Part shown: piece by piece, positions 1 to 11,637 of the stretch
Layout: each line of letters starts with the position of its first letter
Position numbering within the stretch: position 1 is the stretch's first letter
Assembly (NCBI GenBank): GCA_958430865.1
Contig: CAUDNR010003424.1
Location: forward strand, 1-56,591
Direction of reading: 5' to 3'
Source: Entrophospora sp. SA101
Taxonomy: Eukaryota; Glomeromycota; Glomeromycetes; Entrophosporales; Entrophosporaceae
DNA: 56,591 bases
Notes under the pieces: model-generated
What the model saw: the letters and a program-made list of their open reading frames with translations, nothing else
Told to the model about the DNA's origin: nothing
Databases searched by the model: none
Program-made: the position numbers and the translations under genes

Positions 1-768
1 TGATGATGCATTGTCATGATGCAACATCAAAGTTTTTACAGTTTTTTTGTTTGTCATTACCTTCCAATTTGAAAATACATCTGGCAAAATGATATTACTA
101 TAGTATTTAGCATTAACTGATTGTCATTTTGGTACCACAATTCTAGTCACAATCCCTTCTGTTGAGAAAAAAATGCAGAAAATTTGTTTTTTGCTGTTTT
201 GTGCTGTCCTTGTGATTTGTGTTCTGCTTTCACCTTTACTTATCCAAACTTTATTAGCCTCTTTGCTTGAAACTGTAAAGTAGTGAAACCAAGATTCATC
301 ACCAGTGACTATGTTATTAAAACCCTTCTCCAAAATTTCTAAAAGCTGTTCAGAAAGTTCAACTCTTTTTTCCTTATTTTCTTCAGTTAAGACATGTGGG
401 ACCCATTTTGCACATACTTTTGAAACTTCCAATTCATTATGCAAAATATAATGAATTCTCTCAGTAGAAATACCCATTAATTCCTTTAATGTTTTAATTG
501 ATATATGTGGGTCTTCAACAATAAGTTCTTCAATTTCTGCAACAATTTTTTGGGGTGACAATTTCTTTTGGGCATCCAGAACGTGAATCATCTTTAATGT
601 TTTCATCACCACTTTCAAATGATTCAATCAAGCAATAAATACTACGAATACTTAGCGCTTTAGGTCCTTCAGCAACCTGCAATTCCATATGAATTTGATT
701 CGCACTCTTACCATTTTCCAGCTTACAAAAATGTAGTAACATTGATGTTCACGATTAAAATTTTCCAT
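1..768 (-). pseudogene. Broken mariner-family transposase, runs off the window start
   Basis: Minus-strand remnant of a Tc1/mariner (mariner/Mos1-like) cut-and-paste transposase. The likely start is the ATG at 768-766. The N-terminal helix-turn-helix part (with GKSANQIHMEL) lies around 740-560, and the catalytic core starts near 300 with VTGDESWFHYF, which carries the first catalytic Asp. Close to the window edge the frame reads HHDNAS, the second catalytic Asp block. The gene is dead. There is a frame change near 743, a second one near 550-565 in an A/C run, and an in-frame TGA at 126-124 where the family continues after VVPK. The C-terminal third, with the third acidic residue, lies outside the window. 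No terminal inverted repeat is visible. The family call is strong from these motifs; host relationship and age are inference. Confidence 0.85.
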
Positions 769-1225
769 TTGTTTTTTTAGTAAATTTTTAAATGTCAATA
801 GCTTTATAATTAATGAACAAAATTTAATAATTTTTTTTTTTATTTAATAGACAAAAACGACTATTTTCATTTAAAAAAAATCTGTACAAAGTTACACATA
901 AGATTGTCATTTTACAGGGCCAGTGACAAAACTTTTCAAATGCCCCACATACTATTGTATTTTTTGATATAAAGAAAGGTTTCATTCTTGGTATAAAGGA
1001 AGATTTTGTTTTTGGTACAAAGGAAAGTTTTGTTTTTGGCACAAAAGAAAGATTTCATTTTGATATAAAGAATTAATGTTGATAAAGTTATTATAAATAT
1101 AAGATGTTTAAATCAATTGTATTATAAAATTTAATATTCAATTTAATTAAATAAAACATTAAACTAATAAATTTATAAACGAATTCTGAATTTACTTCTT
1201 TAAATGAATTCTTTGATTCAAACTT
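769..1225. other. AT-rich spacer with 24-bp tandem repeat
   Basis: No convincing gene. The only structure I see is the 24-bp tandem repeat at 964-1074. The short minus-strand open frame across it, with KTKLSF/KTKSSF-like repeats, is a translation of that repeat and is not called. Confidence 0.5.
964..1074. repeat. 24-bp minisatellite, about 4.6 units
   Basis: Units start at 964, 988, 1012, 1036 and 1060 (partial). The core is TTGGTAYAAAGGAARRTTTT followed by GTTT or a variant. Units differ at a few positions, so the array is not newly formed. Confidence 0.8.
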
Positions 1226-1306
1226 ATTGGCAATATTAATAGAAGACAATGACCAGATTGATCTTACTCATTGCCAATATTAGTAGAAATCAATGACCAG
1301 ATTGAT
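1226..1306. repeat. 44-bp imperfect direct duplication
   Basis: The segment from 1226 (ATTGGCAATATTAATAGAAG, then CAATGACCAGATTGAT) recurs from 1270 with a few substitutions. It sits just upstream of a decayed coding stretch and looks like an internal duplication within it. Confidence 0.7.
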
Positions 1307-1389
1307 TCTATATTAGAATTTGATGATATTCCTTCCAACAATCAATGAATGATGCTATTATTTTGATGATAATATAAAAGAAACCTGCC

Positions 1390-2640
1390 TATGAGTGAAA
1401 TAAATGAAGATGATAAAGATAATCAAGAAGAATATGATAAAGAATTCCCAGAGGAATTTGATAAAGTAACAACAATGGAAGGAAATATTCCTCAATGTGT
1501 AAGATATATTGTACAAATTATTGGGTAACAACTACATATAAGAACAGGAACAAAACCATGTATACATGATAAAGAATCATCCCCATCTTTAATTTTTTTT
1601 TTTTAGATGGATCAACAATGTTGCTTCTTCAGATGATATAAATGCAAAAAATAAATTATTAAATCTTTTAATACAAGTTTTTAAAAATTTTAATACAGAA
1701 GTTTCTACCAAATCTATAGTATAAGATTTCACATCAACAGAATCCGTAGTAAAAGAATCCTCCATGTCTTCTAATAATTTAATAGTTCCTAGACCAACTT
1801 TATTTCTTTTAAGTGTAGCATTTAGAGTAAATAAGATATCTATAAATGAAAATTTACAATCAAATTAATTACTAACAGAATCATATATAAAATTTAGTAA
1901 ATCTTTAGAAACATCTGTATGGAAATCACATACCCAACTCATAGAAAATAAAGAAACATTAGAGAACCTGCCACACTTGCTGAATTTTATGAAATAATGC
2001 CAGAAGATTTTAATGACCTTATTTTTTGGCTTATTTATGATTTAGAAGAAAAAAATATGATGCAATAAAAAGAAAAAAAAACAATGCAAATTACCTCTGC
2101 CTGTGTTCAATGAATCTGATGTAATAAATCTCACTACATTTTGGCATAGTAATATTAATATTTGCTTTTCCTAATGCTTTACACAAGTGATGTTTTCATT
2201 ATGCCAGAAACCAAGACTGATCCCCTATCTATATTAAATATTACAAAAGTCCATGTTGTTCCACATACAGATGCATCTAAAAGAGTAGAAGAAATATAAG
2301 AAATATAAGAAGATGCAATGAATATGGGATTAGCAGAGGTTTCAAAAATGCCTAGCCAACAGCCAGAAATATCAAATCAAATTGAAAAGGATGTTCCAGT
2401 ACCTTCTACCTCAAATTTAACTTTACCAGATCTAATTATAATTTGAAGAAGGGTGCTTTCAGGTGAAGAAAAAGAAATCCTTAAAAAGTTAGATCAACAT
2501 ACAGAATTTTTGCCTGCAAGTTTTGTTGAAGAATTATTGATGGAATTAAAAAATTATTCAAGTTCTTGGACTTAAAACAAAATTAAAGATCATTGGTATA
2601 ATAAATACAAAAGAAACAAAAATACTTAACTTTTTTAATA
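1390..2640 (+). pseudogene. Decayed coding remnant, probably transposon-borne
   Basis: The plus strand shows successive protein-like blocks interrupted by stops and frame changes. An acidic block starts with ATG at about 1391 (MSEINEDDKDNQEEY). Another at about 1980-2068 includes FYEIMPEDFNDLIFWLIYDL. A third runs from about 2200 to 2440 with MPETKTDPLSIL and LAEVSKMPSQQPEIS. The C-terminal-like stretch at about 2455-2625 reads LSGEEKEILKKLDQHTEFLP, then WT-stop-NKIKDHWYNKYKRNK, which resembles the basic end of a homeodomain/Myb-like DNA-binding helix. Codon-like composition over 1.2 kb with scattered stops indicates a dead gene. I do not recognise the family. A transposon accessory protein is a guess based on the neighbouring mariner remnant. 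Confidence 0.45.
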
Positions 2641-3052
2641 TTTCCATTAGTTCAAATGATAAAAAAAAATTTTTTCTATTCTAATTCATCAAATAAATAA
2701 TATACCTATAGAATTTATTATTTTAAATAATTGATATACTTAGTCCATTCAATTTATTCATTTTTTTTGTTAATTGTAAAAAAAGATTCAGTGAATGATC
2801 TTTATGTGAATAATATTAAAAGTCTCTGAAAGAATTTTCGTGAGCCTCTCTAAAACTTATTAACCAACACCCCCTATAAAGTAATAACCATATGAAAGCT
2901 TAAAGTATTCTACACCTTGTCTGTTACTATCAAGTCTTTTAAAGTGATATTGGTAGATAATCACAACTTTGAAGTGAAAATGCACCACTACTTTTAAATA
3001 GCCATAGCTTTATATAGGGAGCGTTATCAGATATAAAAATATATGGTTAGAA
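2641..3052. other. Unassigned AT-rich sequence up to the duplication start
   Basis: No gene or clear repeat seen. The first base shared with the post-gap copy is 3053, but the true left edge of the duplication is hidden by the N gap before 27880. Confidence 0.5.
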
Positions 3053-3520
3053 AGCTTAAATGGTGTAGTTTCTTTTTATCTTAATAGTGAAGTTCAAGTT
3101 TATTATTAGAAAGTCGAGATATTTTTAAACCCCGATTTGTTACACGGATTTGAAATTTAATTTCACATGAAATTACACTCTCTGTGACATGTTAGTATTA
3201 TTAGTATTTTTAAAAATACTTTCGAATCATAGCGCTGGCTGTATTAGCATATCATATTTTAGACATTTTATTTTATTTCTCAATTTCTCAGTCAAGGAAA
3301 AGCTGAGAACAAAATCTTGTTTATTATTTAATTTGTATATTTCCATAGTTAATTTTCATGTCAACTAAACTAAAAGCTACATTCTAGTTTAATAATAAAA
3401 TATAATAAAAAACAAAAAAATAAATAATATATCAAAAATTATTTATCGTGTTTTAACAAGTTTATATATGAAGCGAAATTTGTCGTTGAAACTATATATA
3501 GTTAATGTTCTCGAATACAT
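3053..3520. other. Intergenic sequence at the start of block copy 1
   Basis: AT-rich, with no coding frame or clear repeat seen. Its counterpart is 27880-28347. Confidence 0.5.
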
Positions 3521-4262
3521 TACACACTCTCTATAACGGCCTACATTCTATAACGAACTGGGAATTGGGTCCCAATTTTTTACTATATAAAAATCCCATT
3601 CTATAACGGTCTTAATTAAATTTCCCTATAGTGTGTGTATAACGGCCTGTCCCTCATGTTTTTATATAACTGTCTATAACGGCCGACGATCATTATCTGA
3701 AATTACAATGGCTAAATTAGGAAATTTTCTGCAAATCAAATTATTAATAATACGAATCGCATTATCAGGATTACGCATTTATATTTTACATCTGTCAAAT
3801 TATTTCACATAATCATTATCTTTGTTTCATATCTTCATAAACATTACCATTATTACTTCATTATTCGGAATACATTAAATTGACAAAACTGATGAAAAGA
3901 TGAAATAAATCTACATGACATAATTTCAATAATTAATTCAACTGAGGAAGACCAAAATCAGAAGAAATAATTGAATAAAGAAGCTTTATCAGCAAATGAA
4001 AACATTAGATGTTTACATTGAGCAACAATTTGAAAAGTTGCAATTAAGTGAGAACGAATTTAAATCATTAAAAAGCCTTAAAAGAAAAATTAAAAAAATC
4101 AATTTTGATTCACATCAACAATCAACATTAGATAGCTTTCTTAATATTGAATAAATGATTAATATTTTATTTTCTTTAATGTTGTTTCACATTATGAATT
4201 GATCACATGATTATGATCTGCAAATTCTCTATAACGGCCTTTTTTGCCGCCGTTATATGGTG
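3521..4262 (+). mobile_element. Tigger/pogo-like DNA transposon remnant
   Basis: The left end carries CACTCTCTATAACGGCC (3525-3541). The TATAACGGCC-type motif recurs near 3549, 3602, 3638, 3674 and 4231, and the right end near 4249-4262 carries the inverse motif GCCGTTAT. Near the right end a short plus frame (about 3999-4154) reads MKTLDVYIEQQFEKLQ, then HQQSTLDSFLNIE and a stop. That resembles the C-terminal tail of Tigger/CENP-B-type DDE transposases, which often ends in a Q-S/T-hydrophobic-x-SF motif. Upstream codons of the same tail are interrupted by stops. The rest of the transposase is absent, so this is an internally deleted, inactive element. Terminal repeats are degenerate and the ends are approximate. 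A 7-bp-arm palindrome, AATTGGGTCCCAATT, lies at about 3563-3577. Confidence 0.55.
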
Positions 4263-5031
4263 CGAATCATCTAATAATAATACTAATAATAGATATCTGA
4301 AAATCACAGGGTTTGGCCTACACTGTGATTGGTTGATTATAGATAAGATTTCCAAATTTGGTAATTTTCACATTGCATCTTCTCTTTTTACTATGTACAG
4401 CTGCGACGATAACCTATTTACGAGTCTCGCTGAGCTCGTCTACAAATAGTTGTCTAATTTGGAATATTTTGTTCTTAATTTGGAATCCTTTTACTTAATT
4501 TGGAGATAATCAAAAAAATTTGGAACTTTCAAGTGATATGTAATATGGTAAAAAGAAGCAATTATGGTTTGAAATTGCTCAATTAACGGAAAAATTATTT
4601 TCAATTTTAGATCAAGGTCAGCTTCAATTAATAAATCTTGAGGTTTATAATTAATTATAAATACACTATTGGAAATAATTTTTTTACAGATAAAAAAAAC
4701 CTTGTTGCGAAAATACTTTTTATTAATTATTAATAAATAACAATATTAAATTTATAAAAAAAAAAATAAAAAAAATAAAAGCTTTATACATATTTTTTTT
4801 TTATAAAAAAAGTATAAAAGAATCATACATTTTGCTAAATAGGAAAAATAAAATAAAATAAAATATAAAAAGAATTATATAATCAATCAACTAACCAACT
4901 AATTAATTATTTAATTTAACAGAAATTATTATTGATTGTATTTCTCTTTAAAGATATATATTAACTTATTTAAAGCACATGATAAAGAGACAAATCCAGT
5001 CCCGCTAGTAATTGACAATGCTATTCCAACT
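4263..5031. other. Intergenic region downstream of SIN3
   Basis: It contains three spaced copies of TAATTTGGA-type words (about 4454-4525) and A/T homopolymer runs. The stretch just below 5032 should contain the SIN3 3' UTR. I found no independent gene. Confidence 0.5.
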
Positions 5032-8000
5032 TTAATTGGTTTCATTTAATGATAAACACTTTTCTTGAGCTTTAAGCCAGTTTTGCCATAACTCCAAACG
5101 TCTTGAAGTATCTTGTTCCATTTTTTCTTTAGAAACACCACTTTGATATCGTCTGAAATTATCTTCTGTATTACTAACAAAGAATATATGATATGAATTT
5201 AAACATATTTTAACCTCCAGACCATTATGAACTTCTGCAGTTGTCACTAAATCTTCTGTTCTTCGAAATGATGGAAGATTTCTAAATATATAAAAATTTT
5301 AAAAATTTGAATGAAAAATTAAAATGAAATGAAAATGAAAACGAAATGAAAAAAATTTTTTTTTACCTTTTCAAAAATGGTTTTTTCTTCCTGCTATTTA
5401 AACCTTCAGTAGGATTTAAAGACATAAAACTGTACATATAATATGCCCATCTTTCTTCCGATGAAACTGTACTACCTATTGTATAATCACTGCCAGATAA
5501 AAGTATTGTCATATTTTTTTCTTCAGTGTCCTATAAATAAAGGATTAATTGTGATTAATAATTATTTCTTACCAATGTTTTTTTCTTTAGTAGTAATAGT
5601 AATAATAGCAATAAAAATAATAACTACATAATCAATTCTATAAGTGTGTTCTTCATAACCAATTGTATTGTTAGCATGCAATTGATACATTATATGAGAA
5701 CGACCACTTGTTGGATCTAATAATTTTTTATTTTCTTCAAATAATTCAATAAGTGATGCTGACTTGGAATCTGAAACTATAACTTGTATCTAAAGTTTAC
5801 AATAATATTAATAGATAAATATTTTAATATATTTATTGTACACACACACATAAATTAATAAAAATAAAGTACCTGTTTTGTTATATTTTGAATAAGCTTA
5901 TCGACAGTAAACATGATATATGCTTTAGTACCATATATATAACGGAGACATTCTTCAAATGTTGCTAGGTCCATCTCACCATCAAATTGTTTTTCAATCA
6001 ATTCGAGCATAACTGTGTAAGGATCTCCTTTATTTAAATCTAAATCTACATCGGCTAAAATAATAATAATTATGTAATTGATTATTAAAATGAATTAAGG
6101 TGAATATATAAACTGAAGAAATTAATGAATTAATATTTCATAAATAATAATTACGGTCAAGGAAATTATTCTGGACACCAAGTTCCGTAGCAGCAGGATT
6201 AAGTTTTCTAGTATGAGAAGCAGATGAAAGTTCATTTTGTGCTACTGCTTTCATTTTTTCAAGACGTTCAAATAACATCTACAAGCAATGAGTGTGTGTG
6301 TGTGTATGTTAATCAATAAATACAATTGTATAATTAAATTTTTTTAAAAAAAGATAAATACTAACTTGTAGGAATCTAAAGAAACAGTAAAAAGCAGTAT
6401 TTCCAAAGAAATAACATGTCGTTTTCTTTTTATATCGAGTATTACCAGCGTTAGTAACAACTTGACGAATATTATCTTTAACCTCTTCTGATACTTGAAT
6501 CCACGAACAGTTTATTGGTTCAGTGGCTAATGGTCCTTTTGTAATATCAATATCCATGCTACTTGAATTATCATAATTATCATCATCTTCCTTGTCCTCA
6601 TCATTATCATTATAATTTATATTTTCATTAACGTTAATATTAACATTAGTATAATCTTCCTCTTTTACATCATCAACAACATTGTTGTTGTTGTTGTTGC
6701 TTCCTCCTCCTCCTTCTTCTTCTTTATGATCACCAATCCCGTTAGTAATAACTTCACCATTAGCGTTAGCATTATTATTATTATTAAAATCATTATTAGT
6801 AATATTAAAATCATTGGTAAGATTATTATTGTTGGTAGTGTTAATATTATTGGTAGTTATATTGTTGTTGGTAGTTATATTGTTGTTAGTAATTATATTA
6901 TTTATATTATTTGTATCATTACTACCATTATTGCTGCTGTTACTAATACTAATACTATTACTATTACTAATACTGCTAATACTACTAATATTATTCTCAA
7001 TATCATCCTCATTGTCATTATTATTGGTGGCATTGATATTATTATTCAATACTACGTCGCGATTATTGTTGCCACCGTTATTATTATTACTCGCTACTAT
7101 GTCAATATTATTACTGTTGGTGTCCGTGTCTACTATCATTGCAGTATCATCATGACCTGAAATTTGAAAGAATGTTGGTGGTAGACCAAAAAAACTTGGT
7201 GGAAATGTATTTAGAAATTTTTCAATTTTATCACGATCACTAAGTGCAAAAGTACCAGATCGATCAATGTAAAAGAAAATAATTCTATAGATATCCTTAA
7301 ATACATCCAAATCCTTGAACGAAAATTTGAATTGATATTCAAGTGTATCTCCATCATGATGGGCCTTTTCGCGACAAATATTCTCAATTTCAGAAATCAA
7401 ATATTTAGGAGTAAGCACTTTCTTGTCATCGTTTTTGAAAGTAATTCCTTGATGATCAAGTGACTTGTAAAAATTTTTAGCTTCAATTTCACGCCATATT
7501 TTATTCCATTCTCTTCTTGCACGTTTCCATTCCTCGTCCTTTTGTTTTAGACGTTTAAGTACCACCGGAACAGCAGCACCTGGATTGTTGTGTAATGCAT
7601 CAATAACATCAAGTCCTTTATCATGATCATAAACTTTCTTTATCACTTTTTGATATATCCTTGATTTTCCGCCAAGACCAGGTTCAAGTTTAAATTTACT
7701 CTTCTCTTCTGCTGACATCCTACTAATTTGTCTATCAATTGGGCTTAATAAAGCTATAGTGTGTTGGTTTGCTTCAACAAACATATCATATTCATATCTA
7801 TATATAAATGATTAAAAATTGGTATGCATGTACGTATGTATAAACGAATAAACATAATAAATGTAAAATAATTAATGTAAAAAAAAAATTTAAATAAAAT
7901 AAGATAAACTGCAAACCTTTCTTCTTCACATTTATGTAATGCTTCTTCATATTGATTCTTTTTATGTGACACAAATCCAGCATCTTCACTCGCCCATGTA

Positions 8001-10237
8001 GGGTGCGAAACCCATTCATCATTCAATACCTCATAACACATTTCATCCCGGCCAGAACAATGCGAATTTGCCTCCTAATATCGCACACACATACACACGC
8101 AGATATATTAGTATATTATTGACAATAACGACATTTGAAGCTTGGTGAATACTTACTGATGACGGTAATTGACGATAACTTGGGCCATGTGATATACATC
8201 CTTCCAAGTCAACACGTGGTCTAGAAGAAGCAGTATTTTGTACAATCTCATCTTTTTCTTCATATTTTATATATTGTTTAAACCATTCAAATAATTCAGC
8301 ATTATGACCAATAAAGGCAGAGACTCTTTTGACAAGAGCCTGCGAATCTAAAATTTGTTGAGAGTATAGGTTGATAAGTTTAAGGAATTCACAGTAGACA
8401 GGTTTACTGTTGATAATTCTTTTAACTTTTTCAAAAAAAGCCAACTCTTCTTCAGACGCATTAGCTGGAGGCGACCTATTTCTTTCGGATGATTTAGAAT
8501 AATTTGGTTGACCATAACTATAATGGTGATGATGTGGTTCAGTTTTTACGTTGGATAAAGATGTGCCAACATGAGATTGATCAAGCAATTTATGTGAAAT
8601 TTTTGATTTTTTAGTCTATATATAAATATGAATATATAATTAGAATGATTATAAAAATTAAATAATCACTAATCTTCAACAAATAAAATAAAATAATTTA
8701 TTATATAACTACTTTTCCAGAAAGACCGCCTAGATTTCGATCAGTTCCAGGCACAGCTGATCTTTTTTTTTTAGTAGTATTTGTAGCAGCAGCGGCGGCG
8801 GCGGCAGCAGCGGCAGCGGCAGTAGCAATACCATTTGCACTCAACGAATTTGAATTGGTGGATGGACCACCACCACCCGGTATTGAACTTTTTCTAAATG
8901 AATCAGCGTTAATTGCAAGGCCTGATGGGGATGATGGAAAACTTCCAACAGGAGGTAAACGAGTAGCAGCAGAAAGACCTATACATCAACAAGCACATAG
9001 ATTATTGATCGATTTTTATTTTTTTATTATCAATATATTAATAGAATGATAGGTGAAAATGAAACAAAAAAAAAATGGAGAGGAGATAAATTACCGTATC
9101 CTTGAGAGATCTGACTAAACAAACCACCTTGTGGAGTATTTCCTGAAATATCTGGTAAAAACTGTTTAAATTCATCTAAAAGATCTGGCGCATTATTGAA
9201 AAGTACTTGAACTTGTGCATAAACCTAATTATCATAAATATATAAATCAATTATTTATATGTAAATATTATACATATATATATATACACATTGATTGTAT
9301 TATGTGTGATGATTTATACCTCTTGAATTGGTTTTTGTTCTTTTTGATAAGTTTGTAGAATTTCTAAAAATTGTTTGTATGTATCAGGCTCATTACCAAA
9401 TCGGATCTAATTAATAATAATAAAGTATTTTTCATTGATCGTCAAAATTCTTTTCCCATAATAAAATAAATGAAAATTAATTTTAATTAATTAATATTAA
9501 TTAATTCAACATACCTTAATTTTATTAACATAAGTTATAGCATGATTAAATTCTACAGGAGTTTTTTTACCACCTTGTTGCTGTTGTTGCTGGTGATGAT
9601 GAATTGGGGAAGCGCTTCCAATTGTTTGTGAAGAAGAACCAAGACCTATTGGTTGACCAACATTTTGCGAAGAAGCGACACCAACAGCTTGTACTAGATT
9701 CTGTTGGCCTCCGGTTGAGATATGATAAGGAGCCAAGGTTGGTTGTTGTGACGAGGAAGAAGGTTGTGGTTGTGGAACTTGAGAATGTGGAGTAAGTGAA
9801 GATATTAGAGAAGAAGTAGGCGGTGGCTGTGGTGGTGGATGTTGAAAACTTGGATTATAATAAGAGGCTGTCGATAAATTGGCAGATAAAGAAGTAAGAT
9901 TTTGTTGCGAGTGGTGAGGCTCCAAAAGACCTTTTGTAGTTGTTATACCGGTAGGTGTTGTGATTGTGATAAGGTCAGGCTCTAGAGGATTTGTGGAACA
10001 CTCAATGTGATAACCAGAAGGTAGGAAAGTGTTAAAACCTTGAATTAGTGTTGGATGACCTTTAAAAAGATTTGAAACTCGATCAATAACACCAGGTGTA
10101 TCGATAGCTTGACTTTTAAAATCTTTCATAATGTCTAAAAATTGATTGTAAACATCAGTTTTTTCAGCAAATTGAACTTTGACTTGGTCAAGATATGACA
10201 ATGCATCCTTTACATTAAGTGGTTGTTTATTTGACAT
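5032..10237 (-). CDS. sin3: SIN3 transcriptional corepressor (copy 1)
   Basis: Scaffold of the nuclear Sin3-HDAC histone deacetylase complex. The spliced model has 12 exons: 10237-9515, 9406-9320, 9224-9095, 8978-8713, 8615-8157, 8074-7917, 7797-6366, 6278-6155, 6054-5873, 5789-5628, 5530-5367 and 5281-5032, giving 1378 aa. All 11 introns are GT...TAG, 82-119 bp, and phases agree. Domains: PAH1 about residues 7-75, PAH2 about 228-295 (split by two introns), PAH3 about 456-525, the HDAC-interacting domain about 535-690 ([24 protein letters not shown]), and the Sin3 C-terminal domain about 1055-1340. A Gln/Pro/Ser-rich linker follows PAH1. A 12-Ala tract sits near residues 360-371 (8783-8818), and an Asn-rich insert of about 195 residues (833-1027) separates the HID from the C-terminal domain. 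The start is the first ATG before PAH1. Splice sites are inferred, not transcript-tested. Confidence 0.93.
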
Positions 10238-10789
10238 AATTGAAAAAAAAAAGATAATAAGTTCTATAACGTAATAAATCGTAAAAAAAAATTAATAAGG
10301 AGTAACACCAAAGATGAATACAATTTGCAGAATTGGATTTGGATTTATGGGGGTAATATCACATGATATAAATTTCATCCAATAGGATTTTGGTAGGGCA
10401 TACGGTTTTATCACAATATGCCGATTACCATGTATTTCTGTATTTACATACTAATACTATTTAATATAATACTAACAATCTCATTGTGACAAATTTTTCA
10501 GCAGGTGTGTTATACAGCATTTGCTGATCGATTAGAGTGTACCGAATATATAACCCGATTCCTTAAAAGTAAATTATAATTGTGTTGCTCAGCCCAAGTA
10601 TTGCTCTTCCAAAACAGAATATCTTTTGATGGCACGGCTTTAATGATGGCACAATAAGTAATAGAAGGCGGACGCCTTAAAAAAGAAAGCTCGTGTCAAT
10701 AAAAGATTTGTTGAGATCAACACAATACTTTGTTATTTTAGAATATATAAACAATGGACTTGTATCAAGAATTTTCCTTGATGAAAGAC
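10238..10789. other. Region upstream of SIN3 copy 1
   Basis: It should hold the SIN3 promoter and 5' UTR. I see no clear core-promoter motif that stands out from the AT background, and no gene. Confidence 0.45.
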
Positions 10790-11160
10790 AAATGTTGTTG
10801 AGGCTGTGAAAAATTTTCTTGAAAAATTATGCTGAAGCTCATTACCAAGCCCAGGGAGAAATTAACCCGTCACTTATATGTTTGCCAACAAAAAGACAGT
10901 TCATAGAGAATCTTTGGCTGTACTTGGTTAAAATATGACATCAATCAACTCCCCATTCAAATCACGAGTCCAAGGTCAGGCTTATGTGATATCTTTCAGC
11001 GTTTTCGCAAAGACTTGCTCAGAAAATATAAAGAACATGAACATTTGGCCAAAGCCAAGCTATAAGGGAATTGTTGCTGTTGTTGTAGTAGTTATCAGTA
11101 GCAGCAGTAGTAATAGAAACATTTTATCAATCAATCCTGAAAATATTTGCAGGATTTAAA
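10790..11160 (+). pseudogene. Decayed transposon-like ORF fragment
   Basis: Plus-strand frames read AEAHYQAQGEINPSLICLPT and RQFIENLWLYLVKI (about 10830-10932). After a frame change they continue as INQLPIQITSPRSGLCDIFQ then RFRKDLLRKYKEHEHLAKAK (about 10938-11060). The mix of basic and aromatic residues and the near C-x2-C spacing (one Cys seems lost, as DIFQ) resemble repeat-borne transposase or zinc-binding proteins that are abundant in this kind of genome. Stops and frame changes show it is dead. The family is not identified. It lies between the SIN3 5' end and the caleosin 3' end. Confidence 0.4.
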
Positions 11161-11637
11161 CAGCATTTAACCTGCCCAACAATCTCAACCAAATCGTATA
11201 TGTTATGTATGATCTTGATAGTGGTAGTAGAGGTGTAGTGGACTCGTCTTATAATTTATAATAGATCGAGTGAAGATCCTTTGGTAAGTCGGTCTGTTAC
11301 AGTTATTTCATATAAAAGGTTATTAGGAAAAATGAAATGGCGGCTCAATTAGAAGTTATATATTATAGGGTAGCGTATCTTATAAATAAATATTTAAATA
11401 ATGGTAATATTTTATACTAGATGATGGATGAGTAATGTAATGGAAATCTAGCTCAGCTAACAAGTACAAAATACCAGCTTTGATACTGATGGTAAAACAA
11501 CCTTCACGGATCTCGTATACATCTGCGAAATTTGCGAATGGTTTATTTATTAATTTCTCAAATTTAATATAATTACAATTTATATTGTTAATTAATATAT
11601 ATATAATGATAATTAAAATGGTGACACGTAATTTTAT
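11161..11637. other. Intergenic, caleosin 3' flank
   Basis: No gene or tRNA found. The part next to 11638 should contain the caleosin 3' UTR. Confidence 0.45.

Noticed and set aside
4207..4449. 80-codon plus frame after the Tigger-like remnant
   Set aside because: It starts in the transposon end and has no recognisable domain; likely chance.
6726..7160. Plus-strand frames rich in Ile, Leu and Val opposite SIN3
   Set aside because: Antisense translation of the Asn-codon repeats of SIN3 exon 7; no independent coding signal. Same for 31553-31987.
8855..9049. Plus-strand 64-codon frame over SIN3 exon 4
   Set aside because: Antisense of a confirmed exon whose minus-strand frame joins PAH2 and PAH3.
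11221..11520. Possible tRNA-like stretch
   Set aside because: No consistent acceptor, D and T arm set could be paired; no B-box GGTTCGAATCC.
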